64,000 bases of DNA from Cellulomonas aerilata (GCF_007991755.1 NZ_BJYY01000014.1:146181-210180), one strand, 5' to 3'; positions 1-8,893 are shown, counted from the first letter of the stretch. Notes: generated by a model not told the origin, from the sequence alone. A program made the numbers and translations.

Positions 1-1
1 G

Positions 2-991
2 GCGATCGAGCGTGCCGTCCTGGCGTGCCTCGCCGAGCGGCCGACCGCGCCGCCGGAGCCGCTGCAGCTCGCCGACGACGTGGACGGGGACCTCGGTCAC
101 GCCGTGCCGGCGCCCGTGGTCGACGCTGCGGAGGCTGGGCCGGTGACCGAGCGCGTGCCGACGGCGACTGCGCCGGTGCGCACGGCGCAGGGCGCTCCGC
201 CGGTGCCGCCGCAGTCCGAGACCGAGCCGGAGTCAGCTGCGGGGTCGGTGCCCGTCCTCGGGTCGGAGCCCGTGTCGGAGTTGGCGGTCGCACCGGAGCC
301 GGAGGTCGAGCCGGAACCGGAACCCGCTCTCGGGTCGGAGCCCGTCCCGCGGACGCTGCCCCGCCCGGCGCCGGTGCCGACGCCGGGCTCGACGCCGCTG
401 CCGACGCCGGACCCGGTGCCGACGCCGCACCCACTACCGCCCACCGAGGCCCGGGTCGCGGCCCCGCCCGTCGACCTGCCTCCGATCGTGCTGCCTCCGG
501 TGGAGCTCCCGCCGGCGGAGCCGACCGGACCGCGCCCGGACCAGGGGACCGGCGCACCGACCCGCGACGTGGAGCCGCCGTCCAGCGCGGACGCGACCGG
601 CGACGTCCGACCGGCCCCGGCCGGTCGCGCGGACAGGCCTGAGCCGGACGTGTCGGAGCCGGCCGCGCCGGCGCCCGCGCCCGCGCGACCGTCGACCCGG
701 CGCGGGCGTGCGGTGATGCCCTCCATCCGCGCGACACCGGCCCGGCCGTTCGTCGATCAGCCGAGGCTGCCCGTGCGGCCGCGGCCGCGTCCCGCCGTGC
801 CCGCCGGCCTGCCGATCACCGCCTACGGGGACGACCAGCTCGACGAGGTGGCGACCTGGATCATGTCGGACGGCGTCCCCCGCGCCGAGGCGCAGCTCGA
901 CGCGGCCCTGCGGGCCGAGCTCGGCCTGACCCGGCGCGGTGTCCGGGTCGACGCGGCCGTGGCCGGCGCCGTGCGTCGGGCCCTGCGGTGA
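2..991 (+). CDS. C-terminal part of a large protein (5' end outside window)
   Basis: The reading frame is already open at base 2, so this is the last 329 residues of a longer protein. About 200 residues are low-complexity Pro/Glu/Val/Ala sequence with PEPE-type repeats. The final ~60 residues are compact, with alternating acidic and arginine-rich helices ending in RRGVRVDAAVAGAVRRALR. That tail resembles the winged-helix-like end of actinobacterial SF1 helicase/endonuclease fusions (DUF4011/DUF3320 type), but this is from memory and weak. The stop overlaps the start of the next ORF by four bases, so the two are translationally coupled. Confidence 0.6.
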   Translation, partial: AIERAVLACLAERPTAPPEPLQLADDVDGDLGHAVPAPVVDAAEAGPVTERVPTATAPVRTAQGAPPVPPQSETEPESAAGSVPVLGSEPVSELAVAPEPEVEPEPEPALGSEPVPRTLPRPAPVPTPGSTPLPTPDPVPTPHPLPPTEARVAAPPVDLPPIVLPPVELPPAEPTGPRPDQGTGAPTRDVEPPSSADATGDVRPAPAGRADRPEPDVSEPAAPAPAPARPSTRRGRAVMPSIRATPARPFVDQPRLPVRPRPRPAVPAGLPITAYGDDQLDEVATWIMSDGVPRAEAQLDAALRAELGLTRRGVRVDAAVAGAVRRALR

Positions 992-1194
992 CCGAGCCGG
1001 CCGCCCCGCCGCCCGGCCCGGGTGCCGCCCCGATCCGGCGACCCCGCCGCGCCGTCCGCCAGGGCGCGGGTGCCCCGGACCCGTCGGTCGACCTGCGCAG
1101 CGCCGACGACACCGACGTGGGGTGGCAGCCCGATGCGGCGGGCCTGGACAGCAACGACGAGCGACTGCGCCGGGACGTCCCCCCGCACTGGTGA
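988..1194 (+). CDS. small hypothetical protein, 68 aa
   Basis: This ORF starts at GTG inside the GTGA overlap with the preceding gene, which supports it as the second cistron of that operon. The product is Pro/Arg-rich at the N-terminus and acidic in the middle (DLRSADDTDVGW). It ends in DERLRRDVPPHW, a tail I recall from small conserved actinobacterial proteins of unknown role. There is no signal peptide or membrane segment. Function unknown. Confidence 0.6.
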   Translation: MTEPAAPPPGPGAAPIRRPRRAVRQGAGAPDPSVDLRSADDTDVGWQPDAAGLDSNDERLRRDVPPHW

Positions 1195-1240
1195 CCGGCC
1201 GTTGCGGCGCTGCGCCGGGCATTGGCACGGCCGGGCGGCC

Positions 1241-1365
1241 TGGTGCCCGAGCCAGCGGGGTGCGCGAGTCAGCGTGGTGCCCGAGTCGGCCGGGCGCGCG
1301 AGTCAGCGGGGCGCCCGAGTCAGCGGGGCGCCCGAGTCAACCGGACCTCCCGAGTCAGCCGAGCG
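1241..1365. repeat. degenerate ~17-18 bp tandem repeat
   Basis: About seven imperfect copies of a unit like GGCGCCCGAGTCAGCGG lie head to tail between the small ORF and the end of mscL. The GAGTCAGC core is the best-kept part and the flanking bases vary. No protein is convincingly encoded, and there is no palindrome as expected of a REP element or CRISPR. It is probably a replication-slippage minisatellite between converging transcripts. Confidence 0.7.
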
Positions 1366-1403
1366 CGCCCCGTCGGGCCGGTCCGATCGGCCCGGTCAGC
1401 CGG

Positions 1404-1913
1404 TCAGCCCGCGTGCCGGGGCGCGCGGTCGGACGCCGGGGTGGGCTCCTCGCCGCCGGCACCGCCAACACCGGCGGCGCTCCCGGCCCCACCGACCCGG
1501 GCAGTGGTGGTCGCCTGCTGGGTCAGCAGGTCGCGGATCTCCCGGAGCAGGACGACGTCCGCCGGCTCGAGCGGCGCGGCGGCAGCCGCCTCGGCCTCGT
1601 CGCGCTCGCGCAGCCGGGCCAGGGTGGTCAGCGGCATCTTGATGAAGAAGTAGACCGCCGCCGCGACCAGCAGGAACGTGATGAGGGCGTCGATCGCCAG
1701 GCCCGGCCGGAACGGCGTGCCGGCCACCTCGAAAGCGCCGACCTGGCTGAGGTCGTTGCGGCCGGCGACCAGGGCGACGAGCGGGTTGAGCAGCCCCTCG
1801 ACCAGGCCGTTGACCAGGGCGGTGAACGCGGTGCCGATGACGACCGCGATCGCGAGCTCCACCACGTTGCCGCGCATGATGAAGTCCTTGAACCCGGTGA
1901 ACAGGGACCGCAC
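1404..1913 (-). CDS. mscL: large-conductance mechanosensitive channel MscL
   Basis: Homopentameric inner-membrane pore that opens under membrane tension and releases solutes during osmotic downshock. The 169-residue product has the amphipathic N-terminal helix (SLFTGFKDFIMRGNVVELA), TM1 at about residues 17-48, a short periplasmic loop, TM2 at about 72-95, and the cytoplasmic helix ending EIRDLLTQQ. It is longer than usual because of a Gly/Ala-rich tail after that helix. The GTG start is chosen because GAGGAG lies eight bases upstream and the protein then begins exactly at the family N-terminus. The next gene upstream, on the same strand, ends 40 bp away. Confidence 0.95.
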   Translation of the reverse strand: MRSLFTGFKDFIMRGNVVELAIAVVIGTAFTALVNGLVEGLLNPLVALVAGRNDLSQVGAFEVAGTPFRPGLAIDALITFLLVAAAVYFFIKMPLTTLARLRERDEAEAAAAAPLEPADVVLLREIRDLLTQQATTTARVGGAGSAAGVGGAGGEEPTPASDRAPRHAG

Positions 1914-1953
1914 GGGTGCTCTCCTCGCAGGTCGACGGCAGGACGACGGGCGA

Positions 1954-2802
1954 TCATTCCACGAGCACCGCACTGATCCCAGCCCACCCGGAGGCGCCTG
2001 CGAGGGCCGCCGCCTCCTCCGGCGCGACCGCGACCAGCGTCAGGGCACCGGCGACGTCGTCCTGCGGGGCCCCGCCCAGCAGACCGGACGACGGAGGCGA
2101 CCGGTCGTCCTCCACGGCGGGGCGGGGCAGCACGACGGCACGCTCGGCGAGCCGCCGGCTGACCGGGTCGCCGGTGCCGGACGTCGTCGCGGCGACGAGA
2201 TCGACCCGGTCGCCGGGCCGCAGCAGCGCGGCCACGCCCGGGTCCGCGAGCCGGACCGGGACCACCACCGTGCCCGGCGGTCCGGACCCGGCCAGCCGGT
2301 CGGCGCCGAGCAGCGAGTCGACGATCGGCAGCCCGGACGGCACGGCCACCACGGGCGCGCGCCCCAGCACGGCGGCCACGTCGGGGTGCGCGCCGGCGAC
2401 GGCCGTCGCGACCGGGACGGGCACCACCCGGACGTCGTCCGTCGTGAGCGCAGCGCCCGCCACGAGGTCCCGCGCCGCCGTGACCACGGGCACCGTCGGC
2501 GGGGACGGCGGGCGCAGCTGAGCGACGGCCAGTGCGGCGGCCGTCCCGAGGAGGAGGGCCGCCAGCGCGAACCGGGCGCGCCAGGCGAGCACCCGCCAGC
2601 GGTAGGGCGGGGAGCGGTGCGGCGGCCGGGGCCCCGCGCCCGAGGAGGACGAGCTCGCGCCGGACCCGCGCAGCGTGAGCGCGTGACCCGAGCCACCGCG
2701 GATCCGGGCCGGACGCGAGCCGCCCACCCGCACGCCGCCGTCGGGCGCAGGGAGCGAGGGCCACCGCGAGATCGGGACGTCGGGAGAGCCGGAGATGGTC
2801 AC
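1954..2802 (-). CDS. SAF-domain (CpaB/RcpC-like) membrane protein
   Basis: The 282-residue protein has a cytoplasmic Arg/Ser/Gly-rich N-terminus and one membrane helix at about residues 78-95. A SAF domain follows (about 104-165, VTAARDLVAGAALTTDDVRV), then a beta-rich domain with PGDRVDLVA. This is the layout of CpaB/RcpC proteins, which assemble the outer parts of Flp/Tad pili. Actinobacteria often carry a stand-alone copy next to fmdB and mscL without other pilus genes, as here, so its role is uncertain. The GTG start has no clear ribosome-binding site, and an internal start is possible. Confidence 0.75.
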   Translation of the reverse strand: MTISGSPDVPISRWPSLPAPDGGVRVGGSRPARIRGGSGHALTLRGSGASSSSSGAGPRPPHRSPPYRWRVLAWRARFALAALLLGTAAALAVAQLRPPSPPTVPVVTAARDLVAGAALTTDDVRVVPVPVATAVAGAHPDVAAVLGRAPVVAVPSGLPIVDSLLGADRLAGSGPPGTVVVPVRLADPGVAALLRPGDRVDLVAATTSGTGDPVSRRLAERAVVLPRPAVEDDRSPPSSGLLGGAPQDDVAGALTLVAVAPEEAAALAGASGWAGISAVLVE

Positions 2803-2945
2803 GGCCCGGACGCTAGGCGGACGGTCGCGCCTGCCCGATCCCGGTCAGTGGCGTCGGTGGACGAGCCGACGCGACGTCGACCTGGGGGCGGCGGACCGCC
2901 CGTCGACGGCGTCGCGAGGCGCAGGACCTCGGCGACGCCCGGCCG

Positions 2946-3308
2946 TCAGGAGCTCTTCGCCGCCGCAGGCGCCGAAGCGGACGACGAGGATCCCGACGAC
3001 GAGGACCCGGACGACGGTGTGCTGCCGGAGCCGGAAGTGCCCGAGGAGCCCGACGCCCCGGACGAGCCGGCGCCCGACGTGCCCGCCGGTGCGGAGCCGC
3101 CCTCGCCGCCGGACGACGCGGCCACGCTGCCGGACCGCGAGTCGGTGCGGTAGAAGCCGGAGCCCTTGAAGACGACGCCGACGCTCGAGAACACCTTGCG
3201 AAGCTTGCCCGAGCACTCCGGGCACTGCGTCAGGGACGCGTCGGTGAAGGACTGCTGCACCTCGAACGTGTGTCCGCACGCGGTGCAGGCGTAGGGGTAG
3301 ATGGGCAC
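2946..3308 (-). CDS. FmdB-family zinc-ribbon regulatory protein
   Basis: Small zinc-ribbon protein of the FmdB/CxxC_CxxC_SSSS family. It begins MPIYPYACTACGHTFEV and carries two CxxC knuckles (C8/C11 and C29/C32) that should bind one zinc ion. After residue ~60 comes a long Ser/Gly/Ala-rich tail of about 60 residues, the typical disordered extension but longer than average. The GTG start has GAGGAG seven bases upstream. Family members are proposed transcriptional regulators, and the real target is unknown. It is the first gene of a run on this strand with the SAF protein and mscL. Confidence 0.85.
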   Translation of the reverse strand: MPIYPYACTACGHTFEVQQSFTDASLTQCPECSGKLRKVFSSVGVVFKGSGFYRTDSRSGSVAASSGGEGGSAPAGTSGAGSSGASGSSGTSGSGSTPSSGSSSSGSSSSASAPAAAKSS

Positions 3309-3485
3309 GCGGGTCTCCTCTGCCGACGCCAGCCGAGCTGGCACTCGCTTCATCCGAGTGCTAATGATACCGGCCGCTCCGCCCGGTGCGCTCTGTGACG
3401 TGCCCGACGGCCCGCGGCCGTCCCGCCGCTCGTGCGTCGGAGCCCTCCCGCCGCTCGCGCGTCCGGGCCGTCGCGCCGCTGCGGC

Positions 3486-3498
3486 TACTCTCCCAGGC
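3486..3498 (+). promoter_or_regulatory. -10 box of a leaderless promoter (penicillin amidase gene)
   Basis: TACTCT at 3486-3491 lies seven bases before the GTG start with no Shine-Dalgarno sequence between them. The transcript would therefore begin at or next to the start codon. Confidence 0.6.
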
Positions 3499-6228
3499 GT
3501 GACCCGCCGCCGAGCCACCCGACTCCTCGCTGTCGTCGCCGCCGTGCTGGTGCTGGTGCTCGCCGCGACCACCGTGGCGGCGGTGCTGGTCGTCCGCCGT
3601 CCGCTGCCCCAGACCACCGGCACGCTGGACGTGCCGGGGCTGGCTGACGAGGTGACGGTCGTGCGCGACGCCCGCGGCGTCCCGACGATCACCGCGCGGA
3701 CCTCCGAGGACCTGTTCCGCGCCCAGGGGTTCGTGCACGCGCAGGACCGGTTCTTCGAGATGGACTACCGCCGGCACGTCACTGCGGGCCGCCTCTCCGA
3801 GCTCGTCGGGGCGAACCCGGACGCCCTCGCGGCGGACCGGGTGATTCGCACCTTCGGCTGGCGCCGGGTCGCCGAGCAGGAGCTGCCGATCGTGGCCGAG
3901 TCCACCCGCGCCTACCTGCAGGCCTACGCCGACGGCGTCAACGCCTACCTCGAGTCCCGCGGCACGGAGTCGCTGGGCGTGGAGTACACGGTCCTCGGCA
4001 CGCAGGTGTCGGTCCCCGAGCCCGCGCCCTGGGACCCGGTGGACTCCCTGGCGTGGCTCAAGGCGATGGCCTGGGACCTGCGCGGCAACTACGACGAGGA
4101 GCTCGCGCGCGCCACGACGTACGCGTCCGTGCAGGACGTCGCCCGGGTCGCCGAGCTCTTCCCGGCGTACCCGCAGGCGGTCAACGTCCCCATCGTGGCC
4201 GCCGCCGACCTCACCTCCGCGCCCGCCGCCGCCCCGGTCACCGCAGCCGCGCAGGCTGCGGGTGCGCCGCCTGCCGCGCCGGCGGCCGCGCCCGCCACGC
4301 CGACGTCGGCCGCCGTCCCCGCCGGGACGACCGAGCCGACCGCGCCGAGCGAGCCGACCGAGCCCACCGAGCCGGGCGACCCGACCCTCGCACCCGAGCC
4401 GACCGGACCCGACCTCGCCTCGGCCGACCTCCAGCGCGCCCTCGCCTCGGCGACCGAGGCGCTGGCCGCCGTCCCGCACCTGGTCGGCGAGGGCGAGGGC
4501 ATCGGGTCCAACTCCTGGGTGGTCTCCGGCGAGCACACGAGCACGGGGGCGCCGATGCTCGCCAACGACCCGCACCTGGGCATCTCCGCCCCGGGCATCT
4601 GGACCCAGGTGGGCCTGCGGTGCGCCGACGTCGGGACCGACTGCCCGTTCGACGTGAGCGGGTTCTCGTTCGCCGGCTTCCCCGGGGTGATCATCGGCCA
4701 CAACGCGCAGCTCGCCTGGGGCATCACGAACATGGCCGCGGACGTCACGGACTTCTTCGTCGAGCGGACCGACGGCGACGAGTACGAGAAGGACGGCGCG
4801 CGCCTGCCGATGACGGTGCGCACCGAGACCATCCGGGTCAACGGCGGCGAGGACGTCGAGCTTACCGTCCGCTCCACCGAGCACGGCCCGATCGTCTCCG
4901 GGGTGCTCGTGGAGACCCTGTCCGCACGGGTCGGGCCCGGCGACCCGGACGCCTTCGCCGGCGACCACGAGCTCGCCCTCGCCTGGACCGCGCTGACCCC
5001 CGGCCGCACTGCGGACGCCGTCTTCGCGATCGACACGGCCACGGGCGCCGCCGACCTCGCCGCCGCGGCGACGCTGTTCGACGTCCCGGCGCAGAACATC
5101 GTGTTCGCCACCACCGACGGGCACATCGGTTACCAGGCGCCCGGCAAGATCCCGGTGCGCGCGGTCGTGCCCGGCGCGCCGGTCCCGTCGGACGGGTCCT
5201 GGCCGCGCCCGGGCTGGGACAGCCGGTACGACTGGCAGGGCACCGTGGACCCGGCCCAGCTGCCCGCGGCCCTCGACCCGCCGGAGGGCTTCATCGTGGC
5301 GGCCAACCAGGCCGTCACGGCAGCCGGCGTCGGGCCGTTCCTCACCGGGGACTGGGACTACGGGTACCGGTCGCAGCGGATCCGGACCGTCCTGCAGGAG
5401 ACGATCTCCGCGGGCGACGACGTCGACGTGGACGCGATGAACGACCTGCAGCTCGACGAGCGCAGCCCCTACGCCGGGGTCCTGCTCGACGCCCTGGTGC
5501 AGGTGGACCTGGAGTCGTCGTTCGACGAGGCGGGTCAGGACCTGCTGCGTGACTGGGACGGCGTCGCCGCCGCGGACTCGGCCGGCGCGGCGTACTTCTC
5601 CGCCGTCTGGTCGACGCTGCTCCAGCTGATCTTCTGGGACGAGCTGCCGCAGTCCGTCCGGCCCACCGGCGGCGACCGGTGGCTGGAGGTCGTCTCAGGC
5701 CTGCTGCAGCGGCCCGACGACGCCTGGTGGGACGACCGGACCACCGTCGGCCTGGTCGAGGGGCGCGACGAGATCCTGTCCCGCGCGCTGACGTCCGCCC
5801 GGCTGGAGCTCGCGGTCGAGATGGGCAAGGAGGCCACGGGATGGGAGTGGGGCAAGGTGCACGTCCTGGCCCCGCAGCACCCGGTCCTGGGCGGCGACGG
5901 CGTCCCCGGGCCGGTGCGCCGGCTGGTCAACCCCGAGGGCGTCGGCGTGGGCGGCGGCTCGAGCGTCGTCAACGCGACGAGCTGGGACGCCGACACCGAC
6001 TCCTACGCGGTCACCGCGGCGCCGTCGATGCGGATGGTCGTCGACCTCGGCGACCTGGACGCCTCCACCTGGGTCAACCTGACCGGCGTCAGCGGGCACC
6101 CGGGCAGCCCGCACTACGCGGACCAGCTGGGTCCGTGGGCGGCGGGGGAGACCTTCCCGTGGCCGTACACGGCCGAGGCCGTGGAGGCGGCCGCGGACGA
6201 CCGGCTCACCCTGCGTCCGGGCTCCTGA
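3499..6228 (+). CDS. penicillin amidase (acylase) family N-terminal nucleophile hydrolase
   Basis: Secreted or membrane-anchored amidase of the S45 family, expected to cleave acyl amides (beta-lactams, acyl-homoserine lactones or related compounds). It has 909 residues: a membrane/signal helix at about 8-30, an A-chain, then the autoprocessing junction GIG-SNSW with Ser337 as the predicted N-terminal nucleophile of the B-chain, and the B-chain motif PGVIIGHNAQLAWGITN. About 70 residues just before the cleavage site (roughly 238-310) are Ala/Pro/Thr/Glu-rich low-complexity sequence where the spacer peptide lies. The GTG start is chosen because the membrane helix follows at once and a -10 box sits in front. 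The 3' end overlaps the convergent folate gene by 23 bp. Substrate cannot be told from sequence. Confidence 0.9.
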   Translation: MTRRRATRLLAVVAAVLVLVLAATTVAAVLVVRRPLPQTTGTLDVPGLADEVTVVRDARGVPTITARTSEDLFRAQGFVHAQDRFFEMDYRRHVTAGRLSELVGANPDALAADRVIRTFGWRRVAEQELPIVAESTRAYLQAYADGVNAYLESRGTESLGVEYTVLGTQVSVPEPAPWDPVDSLAWLKAMAWDLRGNYDEELARATTYASVQDVARVAELFPAYPQAVNVPIVAAADLTSAPAAAPVTAAAQAAGAPPAAPAAAPATPTSAAVPAGTTEPTAPSEPTEPTEPGDPTLAPEPTGPDLASADLQRALASATEALAAVPHLVGEGEGIGSNSWVVSGEHTSTGAPMLANDPHLGISAPGIWTQVGLRCADVGTDCPFDVSGFSFAGFPGVIIGHNAQLAWGITNMAADVTDFFVERTDGDEYEKDGARLPMTVRTETIRVNGGEDVELTVRSTEHGPIVSGVLVETLSARVGPGDPDAFAGDHELALAWTALTPGRTADAVFAIDTATGAADLAAAATLFDVPAQNIVFATTDGHIGYQAPGKIPVRAVVPGAPVPSDGSWPRPGWDSRYDWQGTVDPAQLPAALDPPEGFIVAANQAVTAAGVGPFLTGDWDYGYRSQRIRTVLQETISAGDDVDVDAMNDLQLDERSPYAGVLLDALVQVDLESSFDEAGQDLLRDWDGVAAADSAGAAYFSAVWSTLLQLIFWDELPQSVRPTGGDRWLEVVSGLLQRPDDAWWDDRTTVGLVEGRDEILSRALTSARLELAVEMGKEATGWEWGKVHVLAPQHPVLGGDGVPGPVRRLVNPEGVGVGGGSSVVNATSWDADTDSYAVTAAPSMRMVVDLGDLDASTWVNLTGVSGHPGSPHYADQLGPWAAGETFPWPYTAEAVEAAADDRLTLRPGS

Positions 6229-6865
6229 ACCACCGCACGCCGGACGGCGTCGCCACGGCGTCCACGGTGCGGTCGTGCGGCAGGCGCGGCAGGGGTCGCG
6301 CGTCGGCCTCGTACACCTCGTCGGCGTAGACGACGGCGACCACCGGGACACCCGGGCGGGCGTGCTCCAGGGCGCGGTCGTACCAGCCACCGCCCTGCCC
6401 CAGCCGTGCCCCGGAGGTGTCGACCGCGAGCGCCGGGGCGACCACGACGTCCGCGTGGGCCAGCGCGGCGGGGCCCAGCTGCGGCGTGCCCGGCTCGGGC
6501 GGGCGACCGGGGGCGCGCTGCCGCAGGTCGTCCGCGCCCGCGTAGGCGGCCCAGTCGCGCTGCAGACCCGTGCCGAGCACGGGCATGAGGATGCGGGTGC
6601 CCCGGGCGGCGAGCAGGTCCAGCAGCGGACCGGTGTCCGGCTCACCCGGACGGGCGGCGTACACCGCGACGCAGCCGGCGGCGGCGACGGCCGGGATCCC
6701 GGCGACGACCTGGGCGAGGGCCTCGGCCGCCTCGTGGCGACGGCGCTCCGACCGCGCCGAGCGCGCGGCGCGGATGGACTTGCGCAGCGTCTCCTTGGCG
6801 TGCTCGACCTGCTCGGCGTCGTCCTCGCCGGCACGGGACGGGGACGGCACGGCAGCGCTGCTCAT
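6206..6865 (-). CDS. 5-formyltetrahydrofolate cyclo-ligase
   Basis: Cytosolic enzyme converting 5-formyl-THF to 5,10-methenyl-THF with ATP, which salvages the storage form of folate. The 219-residue product has the N-terminal basic helix that binds ATP (KETLRKSIRAARSARSERRR), the central ILMPV strand, and the family signature LGQGGGWYDRAL. The ATG at 6865 is chosen because GATACT, a -10-like box, lies six bases upstream, which implies a leaderless transcript. An in-frame ATG six codons earlier would fall ahead of the transcription start. It diverges from moeA with 95 bp between starts, and its end overlaps the amidase gene. Confidence 0.92.
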   Translation of the reverse strand: MSSAAVPSPSRAGEDDAEQVEHAKETLRKSIRAARSARSERRRHEAAEALAQVVAGIPAVAAAGCVAVYAARPGEPDTGPLLDLLAARGTRILMPVLGTGLQRDWAAYAGADDLRQRAPGRPPEPGTPQLGPAALAHADVVVAPALAVDTSGARLGQGGGWYDRALEHARPGVPVVAVVYADEVYEADARPLPRLPHDRTVDAVATPSGVRWFRSPDAG

Positions 6866-6960
6866 GCGGTCAGTATCGGACATGGGCGGCGCCGAGGGGC
6901 GTCGACGGGCCCCGGCTCGCGCTCCGGGCCGGACGGCGTCCGCGTCCCTACACTCCAGAG
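6866..6960. promoter_or_regulatory. divergent leaderless promoters (folate cyclo-ligase / moeA)
   Basis: On the minus strand GATACT (6872-6877) precedes the ATG at 6865 by six bases. On the plus strand TACACT (6949-6954) precedes the GTG at 6961 by six bases. Neither start has a ribosome-binding site, so both mRNAs are probably leaderless. Confidence 0.6.
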
Positions 6961-8193
6961 GTGATCTCCGTCCAGGACCAGCTCGCGGCCGTGCTGGCCG
7001 CGGTCGGGCCCGTCCCCCCGCTCGACGTCGCCCTGCACGACGCCGTCGGCTGCATCCTCGCCACCGACGTCGTCGCCCACGCCGACCTCCCGCTGCACCC
7101 GCTGGCGACGCGCGACGGGTACGCCGTGGCCGCCGCGGAGACCGCCGTCGCCGGTGGTGCGATCCCGCTGCACCTGCCGGTCGCGCACGACGTGCACGCC
7201 GGGGACGCCGCCCCGCTGCGCCTGGCACCCGGGCAGGTGGTGCGCGTCGCGTCCGGCGGTCCGCTGCCGCACGGCGCGGACGCCGTCGTCCCGCTGGAGG
7301 AGACCGACCGCGGGACGGCGCGCGTGCTGGTGAGGCGTCCGGCGCGCGCGGGGGAGAACGTGCGCCGCGCGGGCGTGGACGCCGCGAGCGGCGACGTCCT
7401 CATCGCCGCGGGCACCCGGCTCGGCGCACGGCAGCTGTCCATGGCCGCCGCGGTGGGCCGGGCGCGCGTGCGCGTCCACCCGACGCCGCGCGTGGTGGTC
7501 CTGTCGGTGGGGGACGAGCTGATCGAGCCCGGCGCCCCCGCCGCTCCCGGCGACGTGCACGACGCCAACAGCCACGCGCTGGCCACCGCCGTCCAGGACG
7601 CGGGCGCGACGGCGATCCGGGTCGGCGTCGTCGGCGACGGCCGGGCCCGGCTGCGCGAGGCGATCGAGGACCAGCTGGTGCGCGCGGACCTGCTGCTCAC
7701 CACCGGCGGCCTGAGCGAGACGGACCGGGACACCGTCAAGGACGTGCTCGCGCCGCTGGGGACGGTCCGCTTCGACCACGTGGCCATGAGCCCCGGCCGG
7801 CGGCAGGGGTTCGGCACCGTCGGCGGGCTCGACGACGGCGGCGACCCGGTGCCGATCTTCGCGCTGCCCGGGCACCCGGTCGCGGCGCACGTGTCGTTCG
7901 AGGTGTTCGTCCGGCCGGCGCTGCGTGCGATCGCCGGGCGGTCCGAGCTGTTCCGGCCGTCGGTGCCCGCGGCGGCGACGGTCGGCTGGTCGTCCCCGGC
8001 CGGGGTCCGGCAGTTCGTGCCCGCGCTCGTGGTCGGCAGCCCGGGCGAGGGGTACGGCGTGACCCCCGTCGGCGACCCCGGCGAGGTGTCCGTCTCCGCG
8101 CTGTCCCGCGCCAACGCCCTGGCCGTCGTCCCCGAGGACGAGACCGCCGTCCGCCCCGGCGACCACGTCCACTGCCTCGTGCTGGAGGGCTGA
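6961..8193 (+). CDS. moeA: molybdopterin molybdotransferase MoeA
   Basis: Inserts molybdate into adenylated molybdopterin, the last step of Mo-cofactor synthesis. The 410 residues show the full MoeA architecture: the N-terminal segment with ATRDGYAV, the central MoCF-binding domain (TTGGLSETDRDTVKDVL, ALPGHPVAA), and a C-terminal beta domain. Actinobacteria often have several MoeA paralogues, and this one (also called Glp) sits by the folate and rimJ-like genes as in related genomes. The GTG start has no SD but has a -10 box at leaderless distance. The next gene begins three bases after the stop. Confidence 0.93.
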   Translation: MISVQDQLAAVLAAVGPVPPLDVALHDAVGCILATDVVAHADLPLHPLATRDGYAVAAAETAVAGGAIPLHLPVAHDVHAGDAAPLRLAPGQVVRVASGGPLPHGADAVVPLEETDRGTARVLVRRPARAGENVRRAGVDAASGDVLIAAGTRLGARQLSMAAAVGRARVRVHPTPRVVVLSVGDELIEPGAPAAPGDVHDANSHALATAVQDAGATAIRVGVVGDGRARLREAIEDQLVRADLLLTTGGLSETDRDTVKDVLAPLGTVRFDHVAMSPGRRQGFGTVGGLDDGGDPVPIFALPGHPVAAHVSFEVFVRPALRAIAGRSELFRPSVPAAATVGWSSPAGVRQFVPALVVGSPGEGYGVTPVGDPGEVSVSALSRANALAVVPEDETAVRPGDHVHCLVLEG

Positions 8194-8196
8194 CCG

Positions 8197-8817
8197 GTGG
8201 CGACGCGGTGGCCGGTCGTGCTGGAGGACGGCGACGTCCGGCTGCGCCCGCTGCGCCGGCGCGACGCCAAGGCGTGGCTCGCGCTGCGCGCGGTGAACGC
8301 CCGCTGGCTGGAGCGGTGGGAGGCGTCGTCGCCGGTGCCCACGGAGGGCCCGTCCCCGACCTTCGGCGAGTTCGTGCGGATGCTGTCCGCGCAGGCCCGG
8401 CAGGGCACCGCGCTGCCGTTCGCGGTGGACCACCGCGGCCAGCTGGTCGGTCAGCTCACGGTGTCGAGCATCGTCTACGGGTCGCTGCGGTCGGCCTCGA
8501 TCGGCTACTGGGTGTCGCAGCACGTCGCCGGGCAGGGGGTCATCCCGACGTCGGTCGCGCTGGCCACCGACCACTGCTTCGGCCCGCTGGCGCTGCACCG
8601 CGTGGAGGTCAACATCCGCCCCGAGAACGCGCCGAGCCTGCGCGTGGTGGAGAAGCTCGGCTTCCGCGACGAGGGCCTGCGCGCCCGGTACCTGCACATC
8701 AACGGCGACTGGTGCGACCACCGGACGTTCGCCCTCACGGTCGAGGACGTCCCGGAAGGCCTGCTCGCCCGGTGGCACGCGAGGCGGGTCAGGGCTGCGT
8801 CCGTCGACGGAGAATGA
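8197..8817 (+). CDS. GNAT-family N-acetyltransferase (RimJ/RimL type)
   Basis: The 206-residue GCN5-related acetyltransferase belongs to the ribosomal-protein-alanine acetyltransferase group. It opens with VRLRPLRRRDAKAWLALR and has the acetyl-CoA loop at HVAGQGVIPTSVAL. The family C-terminus NAPSLRVVEKLGFRDEGLRARYLHINGDW is split over residues ~146-175. It would transfer acetyl from acetyl-CoA to a protein N-terminus or small amine, and the true target is unknown. GTG starts three bases after moeA, so the two are co-transcribed. Confidence 0.88.
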   Translation: MATRWPVVLEDGDVRLRPLRRRDAKAWLALRAVNARWLERWEASSPVPTEGPSPTFGEFVRMLSAQARQGTALPFAVDHRGQLVGQLTVSSIVYGSLRSASIGYWVSQHVAGQGVIPTSVALATDHCFGPLALHRVEVNIRPENAPSLRVVEKLGFRDEGLRARYLHINGDWCDHRTFALTVEDVPEGLLARWHARRVRAASVDGE

Positions 8818-8881
8818 CAGCCGTGTAGTTCTGCCCGCCGACACGCCGGGCCCGGTGACCGGGACGCGTCGAGCCCTCACC

Positions 8882-8893
8882 TACCGTCGGGGC
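8882..8893 (+). promoter_or_regulatory. -10 box of a leaderless promoter
   Basis: TACCGT (8882-8887) is followed by six bases and then the GTG at 8894. There is no SD, so the downstream membrane-protein mRNA is probably leaderless. Confidence 0.55.

Noticed and set aside
1241..1365. CRISPR array
   Set aside because: The repeats are ~17-18 bp, degenerate and contiguous with no unique spacers, and there are no cas genes.
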